From Congeria kusceri (taxonomy: Eukaryota; Mollusca; Bivalvia; Myida; Dreissenidae): DNA of 64,000 nucleotides. The stretch is from NCBI GenBank assembly GCA_027627225.1, contig CM051030.1:22171105-22235104 (forward strand), in the 5' to 3' direction. Each line of letters starts with the position of its first letter. The stretch's first letter is position 1. Positions 52,301 through 61,882 of this stretch are shown in pieces. The notes below the pieces were generated by a model that had not been told where the DNA came from, made no database searches, and worked only from the letters and a program-made list of their open reading frames with translations. Both the position numbers and the translations under genes were made by a program.

Positions 52301-55300
52301 ATATCAAGCAAAAAATATCATGTCATTTTTTTTACAGATCAAACTAATTTGAACAAACTTGCTACAGTATCAACCAAGGAACTTTGGTACCTAAATATTT
52401 TCAAATCGGGATTTTGTTTTTTGACAAAAAAAATTCTGAAACTTGCTTGAACCATTTGTACTATTATACACATGATGATCCACCTGGTTAAAATGTTCAT
52501 TATAATATATGGAAAAAAAAACCCATTTCAGCTCCAATGGAATTGAAGTGACCAGCCAGGCAGTCACAAAGTGTACATGGACCAAAGCTGCCTAGCCGGT
52601 AGCTCTTTACCATAGCGTCCTCAGTAGATTTTACTATTTCTCAAAGATTATAAAGTTGTCCTTCTTTATCCTCTATAACTGGTTTCGGTAAAATGCGATA
52701 GAAGCAACAAGAGTATATGGACCTGTCACTATTTTTTATATGGACTGCACATGCTAAATATTCATGAATGACGTCACCGCCTGGGTTAGTCAGAGCTTAG
52801 TTGCACTGTGCAGTAGCATTTATTGTATTTCACTGTTGCAGGCACTTTTAAACCGTTATTTTTAAAACAATTTAAAATTTGAAATATTAACACTTTATAA
52901 AAACACAAGACTTCAACATTTGAAGATGTTCTGGATGAGTACTTTAAAGAGTTTAATCGTTTTTGTCAAGTTGTTGTGCTTTTAAACTCATTAATACACA
53001 CTTTCAGGACGAAAAGATACAATTTTCGGCTGCCTGGCTGGTCACTATAATGCCATAGGGCCCTCAGTGGGGTTTTCTATTTCTTAACTATTAACACAAC
53101 GTTAATCATTTACACAATGTAACAGTTACACATGAAACTGCTAAAACATTACCTATTTCGTTTTCCTGATTATGCTGAAATATTTATAGTAAATACACAT
53201 ACAAAACAGCCCTCGAGTGGATGAACTGTGCTTAAAAATATGTGGGCCCAGACAATAACAATCCGTTACAGAGAGAAGATATTTGTTTTATATAGCGGAC
53301 ATTTGTTGGTGTCAGTGTAAAATTATATGAATTCATGAGTGTTTTCTTCTTGTTTTTGTGTTTAACATTTTAATTGCTTTCTGTATTGATTTTAGAGTTT
53401 GATTGGATTTTTGTGTGGAAATCATAACATTAATACAAATTAAACCCATAAAACACATCTGAAAATAGCAAAAGATTGTCTGTAATGAAACATTTATATT
53501 TCAAAATACAAAATAGTCCTTACTTTATTCCTCCAAGGTAAATTGTTTGTATCATCCCCATAGTCGTAACGTAGCTCTTCTCCAGAAGCAATGTTTCGGG
53601 CAGCGAACAAACAAAGACGTGGATAGTTATTGAAGATCATTAATTTCATTTTACTATTGCATTCAAATGTTCCTTCTGCTGCATCGTTGACCAACCCACC
53701 CAGGTGGTTTCTAGTTGTTCTAGAAGCATCAACCCTTAAACAGTAAGAAATTACGTTGCTTTTATATTACTTATATTTTAAATAACTTTAATATAACAAC
53801 AGCTGTCACAGAACAGTGAGCTTGACTTTTCTTGTTCTTGTCAGAGTTTCTGGCTTTTTTTTTTATAAAACAAACTGTATGTATTATTGTATGGTAGGAG
53901 CCAAATAATGTAAGTTACTACTGTTATCAAGTAATTTAGTTATATATTTTTTTTCTAATTTGCAAATATCTCTCAAGACACCTAAACCTTGATTTGAATC
54001 TGCCAACACAAATGACAGACATGGCGAAAGACTGCCACAATTTACAGGCCAGACTGTCCTACGAAGAGGAAAAATTTACAAGCCAGTTGTAAATTTCACC
54101 GGCCTCAATTTTGTATGTGCTAAACATAATTGTGTTTTACTGTTCAAAAGAAATATTTATACATATTGTTCTTTAGTGACAACTTTACTGACACATATTC
54201 CTGATACATTCACAAAAATAACATTGGAGATTTTATTATTCTACTTTTTTTTTCTATTTCATATTCTTTTAACAACTTTTGCTTGAGAAAAGAAATTAAT
54301 TTCTTTCATATTTTGGTCAAAACTAGTAGATCTATTCAGTATTGTATGCAAGCCATAAAGCAAGTCAAACTAAATGTGTTTTTTACAACAAAATCCTTAT
54401 TTTTAATATGAATACAGGGAAAAGAACGCTGATTTAAAAAAAAAACTTTAAGAGTTTCACTTTCGAAAAGGACTTTTCTACCACAAACTTTCATTAAAAT
54501 GTTACCTCAGCCAAATAAAATAAAAAATCATGTAACAACTAGTTATCATATTGCATACCTCCTCTATTGATACACATTAGTAGTTATATATTTTAACATC
54601 AATAAAGTGTGATTTTTGACACGATCTGTGTGTGTATTAGATTTTTATCAAGTGCACTGGGAATTTCCCATATGGCCATCGCCCCCAGAAGACTTGTTAG
54701 TTGGGTAAGGGGAATACTGTGGATACAGAAGACGCCCCATTCCAGAGATGACCCTGAGTCTTTTAGCGCCCGGTGTGAAGCACCGAGTACACTGCACCTC
54801 GGTTTAACGTCTTAGGTAGGTTAGGGTTGAGCGGAGGATCAAACCTGCCACCCGAGTTCTGGTACCAGTGTTTCCACTAGACCACAGATCCGCTCGACAT
54901 GATCTGAATATGCAATTAGACAATGAAAGAGCATGATCAACTCGCTCATTTGCGTACACTTTCTGATTGGCTGATTGGTAATGTTGACCTTTGGAATCAG
55001 TATCGGAAATTATAATTGTGTTGGTGGTAATCCATTTTTGAACAGGCGTTCCTTCCTGCCATCATATTTTTTCCTGGAATAGCCCTCATTATAATGAACA
55101 TTTAAACTCCCCTTTCATTTGCACTTACCATAGCATTTTCCCATGAAACATGAAGCCAAACAAAAAATTGTTTCCGTTTTCTTCTCTGCGGTTTGCTTCA
55201 TCCTTGTCAATTCGATCCCCAGTGTATTCAAGGAGGAACTCTCCTTTTGCAAATGTTTTTTTTGTAAAAACTCCGTAACCTAAGAGAAATGAAAACCACA

Positions 55301-58300
55301 TAAATACAAGACTTTGACAGTATTGCAAGGAGCATACATGCCATAATTTTTCAAGTCCAAATCCATTAAAATTGTCGGGACATTCCAAATGATCTTTCAT
55401 TTCACCTTTACTTTAGTCAGTGATCAGTACAGTACATGTACTAACAAAAACTCTAAATTTCTGGCCAATATTGACGATTAATGTGTTTAAGAATTTCATG
55501 CTGATGAACACAAACTTCTCCATTTTCAGGAAGTAAACATACAGGTGCACCATGTGCGTGACGTCATAAAGTGAATTGTGGGGTATGCCTCTATTTGACG
55601 TCCAATCGAGACAGGGGTATTCCCATTGAACATGCATAAATCATCTAACGCGATGTGCGCGCATCGGGCACTGTTCTTGTTTGACAAATCATCAGTACAG
55701 GGCTTTTTTTAATTCTATAGCTGTAGCCTTATACAGGCTACATCCCCTCAGAAATTTGCTTTAAATTCATGCAGTTTTCCCCAAAAATGAAACTTATACC
55801 TGGAAATTTCATTCCCCTATGAGTAACAGCGCACGAAAATTATCCCCAAATTTGGTTTTCACGCGCTTTTTCCCCCCATATTTGAAGGCTAGGGCCCCTT
55901 CCCCCGAGCCTTAGAAAAAAACCTGCAGTATCAAGATTTTTTAAACATTCTCACAATATCGTTACTCTCCATGTTCATACAATGTTTTCACAATTATATC
56001 TTTATATGTACTTTTACAGTTATTGCAGTATTTAGCGTAATTCTATTTTAAGTAAAAGTCATCTGACAATTGACCTCTGGAAAAGTTTAGGTTCATGCGT
56101 GATACCAAGTTTCATGATCATTATCACAAGTTTTTTCATTTGTTGCAGACCAACCAAAAGATAGATGAACAGACGAACATATAGCCCAATGTGTATACCA
56201 AATTTCACGATAAAGCCTTGTGTACTTTTTTAGTTATTACAATATTAAGATTTGTTTCATTTTCTTTGAGAGACATGACCTTTGACCTTCAGTGAAAAAC
56301 AAAATGTCATGCATAATTGTCAAATTGCCTTTTACAAGTACACCAAATTACATCCAAGCATCTTTAAAAGCACGACACAGTCAAATAAGAGATACCAAAC
56401 ATGTCACAAAAACAGATGGGAGGGCAAATCTCTGAAGTGGGGGCATAAGGTACTGGAGTAACCGTAACTGTTAAGTATTTGAGTGGCAGTTTAAAATTAT
56501 TTATTTTTACTTATAATTCAAAAGAAAACCATACATACCAATATGTTTGGAAACTATTTTTTTTTGAAGGCCCTCTTGGTCCACCCCAGCCTTGCACCAA
56601 AACTTGGCGCATGATGATGGAGATTGTCTCCGCTAAATACAAACAAGTGCTTTGAATATCAGGTACTTGTTTTAAAAAGTTATACAAACTAGAAATGTGT
56701 CACAAACACTGATGCCCCACAACACGTTTGGACACAGACAAATCCACTATACATGTATATTCAATAGTAGACAATAAGACAAAGGGCCGAAATTCAGCCA
56801 AAACTGGTCGCAGTCACTTTTCCATTCTTTACGATCATCTACGCTTTTAGGTCATTCAACTGTTAAAGATTCAGCGAGATGCAAAGAGCAGTTAAAAAAA
56901 AATAATTGGCACTATATATTCTATAGTGGAAAAACAGGCAAAGGGCCATAATTCTGACAAAACTCGTCTCAGCCAAAACAGTTTCTTTATGATCATCTAC
57001 TCATTAAGGTCATTCAACTGTGAAAGTTTGAGCGAGATCCACCCAATATTTTAAGAGGAGTTGAAAACACAAAATTTTGGGGCTACAGTGGAAAAACAGA
57101 CAAACAGCCATAATTCTGCCAAAAATTGTCGCAGCCACAATTCCTTTATTCACCATCATCTACAGTTTGAGCAAGATCCACCCATTAGTTAAAGAGGAGT
57201 TGAAAACACAAGCTTCAGGCAACTATATAAAGGGCCATAATTCTGCCAAAAATCTGTACAGCCCGAATTCCTTTCTATACGATCAACTACACATTAAGGT
57301 CATTCAACTTTGAAAGTTTGAGCGCGATCCACCCAGTAGTTAAAGAGGAGTTCAAAACAAAAGCTTCCTGACGTACGTACGAACGGACGGACAAGTGCAA
57401 TGCTTAATGCCTCCCACTCTGTGGGGGCATAACAAACTATTCATGTTTAAAATTGATTAATTCACCGATTGATATGTGTTAAATGATTCAGATTGTGGCA
57501 CAAACAATTCATTAGACAATTGTCTGTTTAGTGAAAATTTCATACTTGTACAAAATATTTAGTATTATTCCAACAAATAAACCAAACACACTATGTCAAT
57601 TGCTCATATACATGATTTCGCTCATTATGGCATTTCTAAACAACTACTTCTCAGGAAAGAATTGCGTATTGATTCTGCACAAAGAATAGCACCACCTATA
57701 ATGCAGTTTTGGCAGTTCAGTCATTGCTGAAGTTTTCTAACTTACATTTCAATTTTTTTTCTCAGTTCCCTTTCTTTTATTTGAATGATTTGTATCAATC
57801 TTACACTATGTTTCTTTAACTAAACAGTTTCAAATGCAAATATATGTAAGTTACCGTATTCTACCGAGTATAACACGCACCCGTGTATAACGCGCACCGA
57901 TTTTTTTACCCCAAAAAGGAGAAAAAAAGATTTCAAGACTAGAAACTAGCAAATCGGACCGAAAATGGCCGCCATTTTACTATTGCGCAATCCGTCGATC
58001 GCCTGTCTCAAATGCCAATAAGCGTCTCAAATTACTCAACAGGTCACTTTCTGATTGGCTGATTGGTAATGTTGACCTTTGGAATCAGTATCGGAAATTA
58101 TAATTGTGTTGGTGGTAATCCATTTTTGAACAGGCGTTCCTTCCTGCCATCATATTTTTTCCTGGAATAGCCCTCATTATAATGAACATTTAAACTCCCC
58201 TTTCATTTGCACTTACCATAGCATTTTCCCATGAAACATGAAGCCAAACAAAAAATTGTTTCCGTTTTCTTCTCTGCGGTTTGCTTCATCCTTGTCAATT

Positions 58301-61300
58301 CGATCCCCAGTGTATTCAAGGAGGAACTCTCCTTTTGCAAATGTTTTTTTTGTAAAAACTCCGTAACCTAAGAGAAATGAAAACCACATAAATACAAGAC
58401 TTTGACAGTATTGCAAGGAGCATACATGCCATAATTTTTCAAGTCCAAATCCATTAAAATTGTCGGGACATTCCAAATGATCTTTCATTTCACCTTTACT
58501 TTAGTCAGTGATCAGTACAGTACATGTACTAACAAAAACTCTAAATTTCTGGCCAATATTGACGATTAATGTGTTTAAGAATTTCATGCTGATGAACACA
58601 AACTTCTCCATTTTCAGGAAGTAAACATACAGGTGCACCATGTGCGTGACGTCATAAAGTGAATTGTGGGGTATGCCTCTATTTGACGTCCAATCGAGAC
58701 AGGGGTATTCCCATTGAACATGCATAAATCATCTAACGCGATGTGCGCGCATCGGGCACTGTTCTTGTTTGACAAATCATCAGTACAGGGCTTTTTTTAA
58801 TTCTATAGCTGTAGCCTTATACAGGCTACATCCCCTCAGAAATTTGCTTTAAATTCATGCAGTTTTCCCCAAAAATGAAACTTATACCTGGAAATTTCAT
58901 TCCCCTATGAGTAACAGCGCACGAAAATTATCCCCAAATTTGGTTTTCACGCGCTTTTTCCCCCCATATTTGAAGGCTAGGGCCCCTTCCCCCGAGCCTT
59001 AGAAAAAAACCTGCAGTATCAAGATTTTTTAAACATTCTCACAATATCGTTACTCTCCATGTTCATACAATGTTTTCACAATTATATCTTTATATGTACT
59101 TTTACAGTTATTGCAGTATTTAGCGTAATTCTATTTTAAGTAAAAGTCATCTGACAATTGACCTCTGGAAAAGTTTAGGTTCATGCGTGATACCAAGTTT
59201 CATGATCATTATCACAAGTTTTTTCATTTGTTGCAGACCAACCAAAAGATAGATGAACAGACGAACATATAGCCCAATGTGTATACCAAATTTCACGATA
59301 AAGCCTTGTGTACTTTTTTAGTTATTACAATATTAAGATTTGTTTCATTTTCTTTGAGAGACATGACCTTTGACCTTCAGTGAAAAACAAAATGTCATGC
59401 ATAATTGTCAAATTGCCTTTTACAAGTACACCAAATTACATCCAAGCATCTTTAAAAGCACGACACAGTCAAATAAGAGATACCAAACATGTCACAAAAA
59501 CAGATGGGAGGGCAAATCTCTGAAGTGGGGGCATAAGGTACTGGAGTAACCGTAACTGTTAAGTATTTGAGTGGCAGTTTAAAATTATTTATTTTTACTT
59601 ATAATTCAAAAGAAAACCATACATACCAATATGTTTGGAAACTATTTTTTTTTGAAGGCCCTCTTGGTCCACCCCAGCCTTGCACCAAAACTTGGCGCAT
59701 GATGATGGAGATTGTCTCCGCTAAATACAAACAAGTGCTTTGAATATCAGGTACTTGTTTTAAAAAGTTATACAAACTAGAAATGTGTCACAAACACTGA
59801 TGCCCCACAACACGTTTGGACACAGACAAATCCACTATACATGTATATTCAATAGTAGACAATAAGACAAAGGGCCGAAATTCAGCCAAAACTGGTCGCA
59901 GTCACTTTTCCATTCTTTACGATCATCTACGCTTTTAGGTCATTCAACTGTTAAAGATTCAGCGAGATGCAAAGAGCAGTTAAAAAAAAATAATTGGCAC
60001 TATATATTCTATAGTGGAAAAACAGGCAAAGGGCCATAATTCTGACAAAACTCGTCTCAGCCAAAACAGTTTCTTTATGATCATCTACTCATTAAGGTCA
60101 TTCAACTGTGAAAGTTTGAGCGAGATCCACCCAATATTTTAAGAGGAGTTGAAAACACAAAATTTTGGGGCTACAGTGGAAAAACAGACAAACAGCCATA
60201 ATTCTGCCAAAAATTGTCGCAGCCACAATTCCTTTATTCACCATCATCTACAGTTTGAGCAAGATCCACCCATTAGTTAAAGAGGAGTTGAAAACACAAG
60301 CTTCAGGCAACTATATAAAGGGCCATAATTCTGCCAAAAATCTGTACAGCCCGAATTCCTTTCTATACGATCAACTACACATTAAGGTCATTCAACTTTG
60401 AAAGTTTGAGCGCGATCCACCCAGTAGTTAAAGAGGAGTTCAAAACAAAAGCTTCCTGACGTACGTACGAACGGACGGACAAGTGCAATGCTTAATGCCT
60501 CCCACTCTGTGGGGGCATAACAAACTATTCATGTTTAAAATTGATTAATTCACCGATTGATATGTGTTAAATGATTCAGATTGTGGCACAAACAATTCAT
60601 TAGACAATTGTCTGTTTAGTGAAAATTTCATACTTGTACAAAATATTTAGTATTATTCCAACAAATAAACCAAACACACTATGTCAATTGCTCATATACA
60701 TGATTTCGCTCATTATGGCATTTCTAAACAACTACTTCTCAGGAAAGAATTGCGTATTGATTCTGCACAAAGAATAGCACCACCTATAATGCAGTTTTGG
60801 CAGTTCAGTCATTGCTGAAGTTTTCTAACTTACATTTCAATTTTTTTTCTCAGTTCCCTTTCTTTTATTTGAATGATTTGTATCAATCTTACACTATGTT
60901 TCTTTAACTAAACAGTTTCAAATGCAAATATATGTAAGTTACCGTATTCTACCGAGTATAACACGCACCCGTGTATAACGCGCACCGATTTTTTTACCCC
61001 AAAAAGGAGAAAAAAAGATTTCAAGACTAGAAACTAGCAAATCGGACCGAAAATGGCCGCCATTTTACTATTGCGCAATCCGTCGATCGCCTGTCTCAAA
61101 TGCCAATAAGCGTCTCAAATTACTCAACAGGTCATGGCATAAATTGCTCAACGAAAGCTGTCAATTAAGAAGTGCAAAAAACACCAAAAAGACCCCATTC
61201 ACACCTGCCGTTACCCGCGAAAATGAAGATAGAATTTGTAGGTTAGATTTTTGGATGTAATCATACATTATGCAGTTTTGGCAGGGATGGTCACAAAGGC

Positions 61301-61377
61301 TCAGTCCTTGAGGTGAGCTAAAAAAGGTACAGATGACAACTCACTTGTTTCAATGAAATCTTTAGGCTTGTCTTCAG
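38332..61377 (-). CDS. SET + acidic repeats + BRCT-like + zinc finger + Crypton-type recombinase gene (spliced, 5' incomplete)
   Basis: I join about 20 exons: 61345-61377, 56539-56632, 55129-55279, 53524-53734, 53153-53174, 51430-51507, 51187-51309, 50957-51067, 50676-50837, 50389-50556, 50096-50263, 49750-49830, 48105-48160, 45624-45699, 44459-44576, 43988-44102, 40693-42512, 40245-40304, 39549-39638 and 38332-38543. All borders are GT/AG and each donor phase matches the next acceptor. After allowing for three one-base breaks, the sum is 1,316 codons including TGA. Domain order suggests a nuclear chromatin-associated protein: a lysine-methyltransferase fold, a phosphopeptide-type BRCT fold and a DNA-binding recombinase fold. 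The start codon is not found. It could be a domesticated Crypton fusion, a gene-capturing Crypton, or a recent pseudogene. Confidence 0.75.
39336..39425 (-). mobile_element. SINE tail fragment in an intron
   Basis: TATTCAACAGTATTTCAGTC and CAGTTAACCTACTAACACTT are the reverse-strand form of the 3' tail seen at 9760-9830 and 45979-46040. The rest of the SINE is absent. It lies in the last intron of the minus-strand gene. Confidence 0.55.
40693..42512 (-). CDS. Zinc fingers and Crypton-type tyrosine recombinase (main exon, two one-base breaks)
   Basis: The exon has 1,820 nt; 1,818 would fit its phase 1-1 borders. Near its start are C-x2-C-x9-H-x4-H (CVYCQVLNTKMSRH then ASKH) and C-x2-C-x12-H-x2-C (YLPCEFCKSEIVASD then WKYHKTC), likely zinc-binding. 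The C-terminal 300 residues match a Crypton-type YR: first Arg box NRKRAGEAQRLK, basic strand RGKRGRKVAVIF, second Arg helix TSTNLRKQLGTMCQLLGL, then GHDIRVHREFYRLP with the His and the Tyr nucleophile. Frame breaks lie near 41979-41985 (stop TAG after KASRHS) and at 41246-41252 (A4 run, LK|VEDF). Each is cured in reading by dropping one base, so they may be assembly indels or real mutations. Active DNA cleavage is unproven. Confidence 0.75.
43431..43940. repeat. 21-bp minisatellite, about 24 copies, in an intron
   Basis: The unit approximates CAGTGTGTGAACAAGTGGGGA, 20-21 nt, with alternating GGGTT and GGGGA variants. Because 21 is a multiple of three, both strands stay open (VCEQVGT-type and CSHTVPT-type heptads). 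It lies in the intron between exons 40693-42512 and 43988-44102, without splice-framed coupling, so I treat the frames as artefacts. A worn relative is at 33760-33925. Confidence 0.9.
43988..44102 (-). CDS. Exon linking BRCT to zinc-finger region
   Basis: 115 nt between TTATTGCACAG and GTAACT, phase 0 to 1, encoding DERYAVKSAVTYGEWSAYEN and then DPFEFKFLGSDWIETKE. DERY closes the BRCT-like domain (a Tyr often ends it). The next exon resumes AQCVDKEWIFHTIISGKVI, itself reminiscent of a BRCT C-terminal helix, so a partial second BRCT is possible. Confidence 0.65.
44459..48160 (-). CDS. BRCT-like domain, three exons (one-base frame break in the third)
   Basis: Exon 48105-48160 encodes GYAGKCVINILFSGMSVNL, exon 45624-45699 GFFKIFRTCKLVTSAEEADI then LVLPA, and exon 44459-44576 ends with ALCLVGREKSIVSAKWVTDS then IATGCLQEL. 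Together, with about 84 residues, they follow BRCT order: a first strand with LFSG, a K-x-V-T strand, an EEADILV strand, then IVSxxWVxDS with the signature Trp. BRCT domains bind phosphopeptides or partners in DNA-damage and chromatin complexes. The third exon is 118 nt where 119 is needed (phase 1 in, 0 out), so one base is missing, most likely near 44541-44546. Introns contain modular repeat copy 4, a SINE and a 150-bp tandem repeat. Confidence 0.65.
45975..46245 (-). mobile_element. tRNA-derived SINE, near full length
   Basis: On the minus strand a tRNA-like head reads GGCTGGCTAGCTCAGTTGG (A box TAGCTCAGTTGG), with B box GGTTTGATCCC and ends that pair partly (CAGGC/GCCTG). The body then has ACTTGTGTGG, TCTGATTCAAGGAGGGCAG and TCAGTTACTTGCATAAG, and the tail has TGACTGAAATACTGTTGAA. 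Copies at 9663-9832 and 39336-39425 share the body or tail. It lies in an intron of the SET-BRCT gene, in the same orientation. Confidence 0.8.
46470..47870 (+). repeat. Modular tandem repeat element, copy 4 (both ends present)
   Basis: The left end is ACAAGAGGGCCATGATGGCC, then AGGTCGCTCACCTGA. One module A unit, one D, about five C units of about 165 bp (CTATAGCCATATAAGGAAAA, CCCCTGGCGGCCATG) and another D follow. The right-end hairpin at 47835-47868 ends in CTAA. It lies in the intron between exons 45624-45699 and 48105-48160, antisense to the gene. Confidence 0.85.
48420..49215 (+). repeat. About 150-bp tandem repeat, five units
   Basis: The motif TGACCTTGAGCCGGCGTAAC, then CTGACTCATGCCTTCTGCAC, recurs with variation at about 48430, 48588, 48725, 48880 and 49030. 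Each unit also has AAGTTTCATGAAAATCCTTC. The tail has ACGGATGGACGGACAACGGG. It has no modules in common with the GCTCACCTGA elements except the TGACCTTGA and AAGTTTCATGAA cores. Confidence 0.75.
49216..49749. other. Intronic stretch, nothing recognised
   Basis: AT-rich intron between the last acidic exon and the 150-bp repeat. GAGCCTTAGAAAAAATCC at about 49384 resembles the right end of the 55698-55925 MITE, but I find no partner. Confidence 0.4.
49750..51507 (-). CDS. Seven tandemly duplicated Asp-rich exons
   Basis: Exons 51430-51507, 51187-51309, 50957-51067, 50676-50837, 50389-50556, 50096-50263 and 49750-49830 are 78, 123, 111, 162, 168, 168 and 81 nt. All are multiples of three and all are phase 1-1. 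Each has an Asp/Gly run (for example GDDDDGDHDADDGDDGD) and a constant end such as DVEKYGATSIVPNKTA. Introns between the middle copies are also alike, so the unit of duplication is exon plus intron, about 230-293 bp. Any number of these exons can be included without changing frame. They form a strongly acidic, probably disordered linker of about 297 residues between SET and BRCT, as found in histone-binding proteins. Confidence 0.8.
53153..53174 (-). CDS. 22-nt microexon (HNQENEI)
   Basis: It lies between ATATTTCAG and GTAATG. It enters in phase 0 after the SET exon and leaves in phase 1, exactly what the following acidic exons require. It encodes seven residues and one spare base. The phase fit on both sides is the main evidence. 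Confidence 0.6.
53524..56632 (-). CDS. KMT5A-like SET domain, three exons
   Basis: Exon 56539-56632 encodes SCAKFWCKAGVDQEGLQKKI. Exon 55129-55279 has GYGVFTKKTFAKGEFLLEYT and the EANRREENG stretch. Exon 53524-53734 has MLWVDASRTTRNHLGG (spanning the splice), VNDAAEGTF, then LCLFAARNIASGEELRYDYG and LPWRNK. Order and spacing match the SET fold of KMT5A (PR-Set7), an H4K20 methyltransferase that transfers methyl from S-adenosylmethionine. The terminal YDYG is kept. The usual RxxNHS motif reads GGLVNDA here. As I recall, KMT5A-like paralogues in fish and invertebrates also have ND, but activity should not be assumed. Phases are 0/1, 1/2 and 2/0. Confidence 0.75.
54620..54895 (-). mobile_element. 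tRNA-derived SINE, second family
   Basis: On the minus strand, GAGCGGA at the start (54895) and TCCGCTC at 54835-54829 form a perfect 7-bp acceptor-like stem. Between them are A-box text TGGTCTAGTGG and B-box text GGTTTGATCC. The body follows with GTTAAACCGAGGTGCAGTG and CGGTGCTTCACACCGGGCGC. Its body differs from the SINE at 45975-46245. It lies in the SET-gene intron just outside the tandem duplication. Confidence 0.65.
55698..55925. mobile_element. CAGGG-ended MITE with 5-bp target duplication CAGTA
   Basis: It begins CAGGGCTTTTTTTAA and ends CCTTAGAAAAAAACCTG. CAGTA lies directly before (55693-55697) and after (55926-55930). It has no coding capacity. Its duplicate is at 58786-59013. The ends fit a hAT-like group with 5-bp target duplications. 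Confidence 0.6.
56695..57435. repeat. Tandem-repeat element with GATGCCCC/GGGGGCAT ends
   Basis: The left end is GTGTCACAAACACTGATGCC, then CCACAAC. About four units of roughly 120-150 bp follow (AGGGCCATAATTCTGCCAAA, GTCATTCAACTGTGAAAGTT, GATCCACCC). The tail has ACGAACGGACGGACAAG and CCCACTCTGTGGGGGCATAA. The outer words are inverted. The duplicate is at 59783-60523, and a lone left end is at about 43330-43365. Confidence 0.6.
58217..59720 (-). CDS. Duplicate of the first two SET exons
   Basis: Exons 59627-59720 and 58217-58367 repeat the exons at 56539-56632 and 55129-55279 with the same splice sites, inside a 3,088-bp tandem duplication. The pair spans 245 coding nt, enters in phase 0 and leaves in phase 2. 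Using both pairs in one transcript would therefore break the frame, so only one pair can be used at a time. No difference between copies was seen. Confidence 0.65.
61345..61377 (-). CDS. Putative upstream exon of the SET gene
   Basis: A 33-nt segment lies between TTTTTTCAG and GTGAGT, both strong splice signals. In phase 0 it reads LKTSLKISLKQ and would join in frame to the first SET exon, which also starts in phase 0. It is short, so chance is possible. I could not identify the exon with the start codon further upstream. Confidence 0.4.
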
Positions 61378-61528
61378 CTGAAAAAAAAAAACAAGCCTGA
61401 CATTGAACTCATTTGTCGTGTGACCATAGGTTCACCTTATTTAATAAATGTCACAAAGGCAGCCCTGCAGTTTGTGCTTCTTGTCAACTGATCTTTTGAT
61501 ACAATATGAATTGTATTGATTCCATAAC

Positions 61529-61877
61529 CAGGGCTTTTTCTCACCATTTTGGGAATATGACCTATACCCGTCTAATTGGGAATTTTAGCGTCAATTTATT
61601 TTAAATTGGGAAAATGTACTATTGTTTGATTTATTACATTTGAATAATTATTGATAAAACTTACATAAAAAAGAAAATTTTTAATATAAACATATCGGTA
61701 AAATGGATATTACAACTTCAAAACGCTTTATTTCTACACTTGACAGCTCTATTTCCAAACATCTGAAAGTCAAACGATCAATTGGGAATTTTCGGCATGG
61801 ATTTGGGGAAAAAGATACTTTTTGCCACTGGGAATATGACCGAATAATGGCTATAAAATGAGCCAAAAAAAGCCCTG
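61529..61877. mobile_element. CAGGG-ended MITE with 5-bp target duplication ATAAC
   Basis: It begins CAGGGCTTTTTCTCACC and ends GCCAAAAAAAGCCCTG, an inverted repeat of at least 11 bp. ATAAC flanks both sides (61524-61528 and 61878-61882). GGGAATATGACC occurs near both ends. It is 349 bp long with no transposase. Confidence 0.75.
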
Positions 61878-61882
61878 ATAAC

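Larger units (their letters stand above)
54957..61132. repeat. 3,088-bp tandem duplication (54957-58044 and 58045-61132)
   Basis: CACTTTCTGATTGGCTGATT starts at 54957 and again at 58045. Every stretch compared between the copies is identical, including homopolymers. The junctions share only CA, so it looks like a short-homology tandem duplication. It contains two SET exons, a MITE and a modular repeat. Zero visible divergence means very recent origin, gene conversion, or an assembly artefact such as an unmerged haplotype. Confidence 0.9.

Noticed and set aside
57857..57905. ACCGTATTCTACCGAGTATAA-type element end
   Set aside because: It resembles a known class of DNA transposon termini, but no inverse partner is present in either copy.
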